A DNA stretch of 64,000 bases from Akkermansiaceae bacterium (GTDB taxonomy: Bacteria; Verrucomicrobiota; Verrucomicrobiia; Verrucomicrobiales; Akkermansiaceae), in assembly GCA_021733795.1 (NCBI GenBank), contig JAIPKB010000001.1:1-64000 (forward strand), written 5' to 3'. The notes beneath the pieces were generated by a model. It did not search any database. It was not told the origin of the DNA and worked only from the letters and a program-made list of their open reading frames with translations. Shown piece by piece: positions 59,951 to 64,000 of this stretch. The translations under genes were made by a program, and so were the position numbers. Position 1 is the stretch's first letter; every line of letters begins with the position of its first letter.

Positions 59951-61472
59951 CGGCCGGTTCCTCCTTGCGTGACGGCGGGTGACTCTCCGCCTCCGGTTGG
60001 GGTTCCTTCAGATAGATCAGGGTCACGAGTTCCTCGACCTCCACCTCGATCACCGCAGCGAAACCCATGATCCGGTTTTTCAGGACGTAAAACACCGCGA
60101 TGCAGGGCACCGCGATGATCAGGCCGGCGGCGGTGGTGATCAGCGCCTTGGAGATCGAATCGGAGAGAATGGCGGCACCGCCCTCGTCACCATAGAGCGC
60201 CACCAACCCGAAGGCCTCGACCATGCCGATGATGGTGCCCAGCAGCCCCAACAATGGCGACAGCGAGGCGATCACCGAGAGCGGATAGATCCGGCTCAGG
60301 TGGCCGCGGATATCCCGTCCTGCGATATCGCCCGCCGACTGGGTGACGATCTGCATGCCCGCGTGGCGGTGTTTCAGGATGAACTTCAGCGCCTCGCCGA
60401 GCGTGGACGGATACTCATCGCACTTGCGGATCGCCTCCTCGAACCCGCCGCGGGCCGAGAGTTCCCGGACCGCCCGGCGCAACGGCACCGGCGCCATGCG
60501 GTCGGCGCGCACCGTCAGCAGGCGTTGGATCGCGATCACCATGGCGGCAAGCCCGGCGAAATACAATGGATACATCATCCATCCGCCGGCTTTGATCTGC
60601 GCGCCCCAGTCGATATCCACCGAGGGTTTCGCGGTCTTGTCGGACACCACCACACCGCCGCCCGCATTGGGCGGGGCAGGATTCGCCACCTCAACGGCAT
60701 CCGTCACCTTTGCCTGCAGAACGGGTGCGGCGGGCTTGAATCCTGCCAGGTCCTTGGCAAAGGCGATCGCATCGATTCCCGCATCGCGGCTGCCCACAGT
60801 CAGCGTGATGCCGGTGATGGTGAAATCCCCGAAATCCTTCCACAGGTCGCTGGTCACCGTTTGCCAACCGCCGCCGAGCGCATCCGAAACCCGCAGCGCG
60901 GGTCCGCCGGCCGGGTCGGGCTCGCCGCCCTCGAAGCGGTAATTGTAGCGTTTGCCCTGTTGATGTTCGCCGTCCTGCGCGGGATCGCGGTCAAGCTGCA
61001 GCGAGATCGGCCCGCTCCCCCACTTGCGCCACGCGAAGGAAATATATCGATATTCATTCTCACCGGGATGCTCGCGAATCGGGATGGACAGCCCGGTGAT
61101 CGCAAGCGGAGTGTCTTTGGACTGCAAATAGAGCCAGGTCGAGCTATGATAACCATCGTCGCTGCGAATCGACCTCTCCGAAGGGGTGGATGGCTGCCAA
61201 TTCAGCCCTTGCGCGAGCTGTTCGTCGTAGACATCGAGCCTGCCGGGTTCATTGTTAGTCGCCTGGGCGCCGGTGGGTGGTGCCAAGCTGATCGCGATCA
61301 AAGCCAGTCCCAGCCCACTCCAAACGCGGCTTGTGACTCGATGGCCCAACAAATGGGACAACGAATGCCCCAGAGGATAATCTTGGCGCGCACGGCGATT
61401 TCGGTTCCCGTCACCTGGGCGCCGGATGATGATGTTTGCAATGGGGTGGATTCTGTTCATGGCGTGGATCAC
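59940..61472 (-). CDS. exbB: MotA/TolQ/ExbB proton channel protein with large N-terminal extracytoplasmic domain
   Basis: C-terminal ExbB core (LSPLLGLLGTIIGMVEAFGLVALYGDEGGAAILSDSISKALITTAAGLIIAVPCIAVFYVL) preceded by about 250 residues of secreted beta-rich sequence. Confidence 0.88.
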   Translation of the reverse strand: MIHAMNRIHPIANIIIRRPGDGNRNRRARQDYPLGHSLSHLLGHRVTSRVWSGLGLALIAISLAPPTGAQATNNEPGRLDVYDEQLAQGLNWQPSTPSERSIRSDDGYHSSTWLYLQSKDTPLAITGLSIPIREHPGENEYRYISFAWRKWGSGPISLQLDRDPAQDGEHQQGKRYNYRFEGGEPDPAGGPALRVSDALGGGWQTVTSDLWKDFGDFTITGITLTVGSRDAGIDAIAFAKDLAGFKPAAPVLQAKVTDAVEVANPAPPNAGGGVVVSDKTAKPSVDIDWGAQIKAGGWMMYPLYFAGLAAMVIAIQRLLTVRADRMAPVPLRRAVRELSARGGFEEAIRKCDEYPSTLGEALKFILKHRHAGMQIVTQSAGDIAGRDIRGHLSRIYPLSVIASLSPLLGLLGTIIGMVEAFGLVALYGDEGGAAILSDSISKALITTAAGLIIAVPCIAVFYVLKNRIMGFAAVIEVEVEELVTLIYLKEPQPEAESHPPSRKEEPADAD

Positions 61473-62102
61473 TTGGGAGCGTGATAGTGAATATTCCGTC
61501 GGGGTCCGCTGCCCTGCACCTGAGCAAACTCGTTCGAGAGGCCACGACTACACTGAGGATGAATCATTGCAAGAAATAACTTCATGAAATCACAACCTGT
61601 TTATTGTGAACTGATTGCAGCTCCGCCAGGAATTCCATCATCCCCCACGTTTGAGGGGGATGGTGGGGCGGAACAGGGTGGATGCCTTGGGTTCCATAGG
61701 ATTTCCCGGCCTCGACACCCTCCTCAACGGCGCAGGGCTCCATGCGGGATGATGAGGCTGGCAACCGGCATGCGGCTTTGGGCGACCGCCCAGGTATCGT
61801 AGCCGGAATCATCGATGCCGACGATCAAGCCGTCTTGGGTTTCCCAATCGGTGAACCTATCTGCTTCTGTAGTATTTCACAACTTATTGAAATCCAATAA
61901 TTTAAAACGGCCACTTCAGCGGTTCCGAGGCCGTTTTGGCCCCGTGCCCCTTTTCACCATTGATTTCTAGCGTTTTGCGAACGGGAAAGCATCAGGCTCC
62001 GGCTGGCGATTCCGCTCCATGGCTTTCCGGTTTTTGTCCGGGCCCTGCCGCTGCGGGGGTGGGGCTCGGGGTTCCCGGGAGCTTGCGGCAAGCCTCCGTT
62101 GG

Positions 62103-62822
62103 TTAGAGTGGCCTGACCTTGATATTGCGGAACGAGATGGAGCCGTGGTCGCCTTGGAGGGCGATCGCGCCGGAGCCGGATTTGGCGAATTCAGGCATGC
62201 TGGCGAACTTGCTGGCCGCGACCCGTTTCTTGAAGTCTTCGCTGCCGAGGACGTATTCGAAGTAGCGGACGCCGTTGATTTCATGGAAGCACTTGTCCGG
62301 GCCGATGACCAGGCGGACGTGGTTCCATTGGCCGGCGGGTTTGGTGGCATCGAGGATCTTGCCGGTGGCGGGGTCGACCGGCGGTTGATAGAGGCCGTAG
62401 AGCCATCCGCAGCGTTGCGGGTCGGCGGCTTTCGCGTTGTCCTCGAGTTGGAATTCCGGGCCGCTGGCCCAGACGGCGCCGCCCTTTTCGGTGACGTGGA
62501 AGATGATGCCGCTGTTGCCGCCCTCGGTGATGTTGTAGTCGAGTTGGAGTTCGAACCAACCGAATTTGGCGGCGTTGACCAGATCGCCGGCGTTTTTCGG
62601 GTCGACGCAGACGAGCTGGCCGTCCTTGACCTGCCAGCCGGGACGGATGGTGGTGGTTTTGAAATTCGACCAGCCTTTGAGGTCGGTGCCGTTGAACAGG
62701 AGCTGCCAGCCTGCGGATTTTTCAGCAGCGGTCAGGGTGTTGGGGGCCGCGGGTTCCGCCGCACCAGCGGTGGCGAGGACGGCGGCGAAGAGGACGGTGG
62801 CGATGAGGTTGGTTGGTTTCAT
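62103..62822 (-). CDS. DUF1080 (3-keto-disaccharide hydrolase type) secreted protein
   Basis: Signal peptide; WQLLFNGTDLKGWSNFKTTTIRPGWQVKDGQLVCVDPKNAGDLV; GSISFRNIKVRPL end. Confidence 0.88.
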   Translation of the reverse strand: MKPTNLIATVLFAAVLATAGAAEPAAPNTLTAAEKSAGWQLLFNGTDLKGWSNFKTTTIRPGWQVKDGQLVCVDPKNAGDLVNAAKFGWFELQLDYNITEGGNSGIIFHVTEKGGAVWASGPEFQLEDNAKAADPQRCGWLYGLYQPPVDPATGKILDATKPAGQWNHVRLVIGPDKCFHEINGVRYFEYVLGSEDFKKRVAASKFASMPEFAKSGSGAIALQGDHGSISFRNIKVRPL

Positions 62823-63132
62823 GATGTTGTTTGGATGGTTGTTGGATGGAGATGGTGGTCTGGCTGGAGATCGGAGGGGGTCAATCAACCGGGAAGCAGG
62901 GAGTGGGACATGGCTGGATGAGATTACTGGATGCCGCAACCATTCATTTCAACCTTTGCTCAATCCGGGTGGCTCGATGATCCTGATTGCCGCAACGGGT
63001 TCGTCCGAACTCACCCGAATAGGAGTGGAGCATTTTCCAGTGCGGGTGCTGCGGAAGTCGGCTTCCCGCGTTTCAAACGCCAACTGCCGCCCCGCTCGCA
63101 GGATGCGAACGAGGCGGCTTTCAAATCACAGC

Positions 63133-64000
63133 TTACTTCAGCGCTTCGAGGCGACCGAAGAGCTCGGTGTTGGCACCCTTCGGAATCGTGACGGTGATGT
63201 CGTCCGGGGCGGCATCGTTTTCGACGATGTCCACTTCGGGGCCACTGCCGGCGTTGTCCACTCCGATCACCACGTCCGTCCAACCGGCCAGATCCGTGCC
63301 GTATTGGAAGAGCAGGCTGATTTCGGCTTCCGATTCATCCGCACGGGTGAAGCTGAAGACGAGGTTGGCACCGCTGGCATCCAGGGTCGGCAGGATGCCC
63401 GGGTCCGAGGCCAGCGGATCGCCACCCAGCACGAACTCAAGCGCATTTGCAATGCCATCGTTTTCCGGATCCTGGGTCGGACCGTCGTTGACGCCTGCGG
63501 TGAGAAGCTTGGCGGACGCCCAGAGCTGGTATGGGGTGGCGCTGCCGACGAGGGCGATTTGATTGCCTCCCAGATAATTGTAATCGATCGAGTAGCCGGC
63601 TGGCATCCCCGAGGTCGAGGCGAACTCAGCCGGGGTGGCTCCCGTATAGCTGGCGATGATGACCGTGAGTCCACTGGCGGGGGACAATTCGGTGATGTCC
63701 AGTGAGGCGGCGCTCACGTCGAGCGTTCCGTTGGCCACCAGCATATCAGCGGAGGAACCATCAATCTCGCAGGCATAGGATCCGGAAATCGTGGTGGCTC
63801 CCGCAGTGAAGGTGCCGACTGCGGCTGCTCCAGGAGCGATCGCTGCGGAGGCTTCTACGATCAAGGGGCCTGCGACCGATCCGGTGCCGCCGAGGGCTCC
63901 GGCGGAAACCAGAGTCGTTCCGGTGTAGGTGTTGGTGCCCATCAGGCCGAGGCCGCCGAGGCCGGTCTTGGTGAGACCGCCGCCAAGGGCATCACCGTCG
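63133..64000 (-). CDS. C-terminal part of a beta-strand-repeat secreted protein, truncated by window edge
   Basis: KTGLGGLGLMGTNTYTGTTLVSAGALGGTGSVAGPLIVEASAAIAPG plus a C-terminal tail like the 32709 protein. Confidence 0.8.
   Translation of the reverse strand, partial: DGDALGGGLTKTGLGGLGLMGTNTYTGTTLVSAGALGGTGSVAGPLIVEASAAIAPGAAAVGTFTAGATTISGSYACEIDGSSADMLVANGTLDVSAASLDITELSPASGLTVIIASYTGATPAEFASTSGMPAGYSIDYNYLGGNQIALVGSATPYQLWASAKLLTAGVNDGPTQDPENDGIANALEFVLGGDPLASDPGILPTLDASGANLVFSFTRADESEAEISLLFQYGTDLAGWTDVVIGVDNAGSGPEVDIVENDAAPDDITVTIPKGANTELFGRLEALK

Noticed and set aside
59979-61484. Plus-strand 501-aa ORF
   Set aside because: Antisense to exbB.
61582-61812. 76-aa minus ORF (MIPATIPGRSPKAAC...)
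   Set aside because: No domain or signal; likely a remnant or chance ORF in an intergenic gap.

Overview
This 64 kb window is GC-rich, gene-dense bacterial DNA whose gene content suggests Verrucomicrobiota (an inference from gene families; there is no rRNA or other marker in the window). I see no rRNA, tRNA, CRISPR array or intact transposase. Main modules: (1) housekeeping-type genes: PrmA, a YhaM-like OB/HD protein, a Ski2-like/DUF3516 helicase, PanD. (2) A 1503-aa exported protein (3005-7516) made almost entirely of a Cys-Pro heptad, T-x-C-P-x-x-x. It is monocistronic, preceded by a 36-bp two-step palindrome and followed by a strong intrinsic terminator. This is the best candidate here for an undescribed system. 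(3) A seven-gene minus-strand thiol/metal operon: ArsR regulator, permease, small redox disulfide protein, P5CR-like protein, thioredoxin, FmdE-like protein, CcdA. Near-identical palindromes lie ahead of the regulator and the permease. (4) A Cu-type P-type ATPase, a PocR/AraC regulator and a Ser/Thr kinase with Pro-rich and Asp/Ala-rich low-complexity segments. (5) A fructan-type sugar locus (two GH32 enzymes, PfkB kinase, GntR/LacI-type regulator, MFS transporter) surrounded by many gene remnants with internal deletions. (6) A hybrid propeller sensor kinase split by a (GGAC)4 tract, with a NarL-type regulator, a GH16 enzyme and a chimeric esterase/Fn3 protein. (7) Two DUF4143 ATPases, one with a promoter placed for leaderless transcription. 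(8) An ExbB-ExbD-ExbD operon whose ExbB has a large extracytoplasmic N-terminus. There are also three different palindromic repeat elements (126-bp tandem, AATAAG-loop REP-like, and a MITE-like element). All calls come from reading the sequence and the supplied ORF translations; no searches were run.
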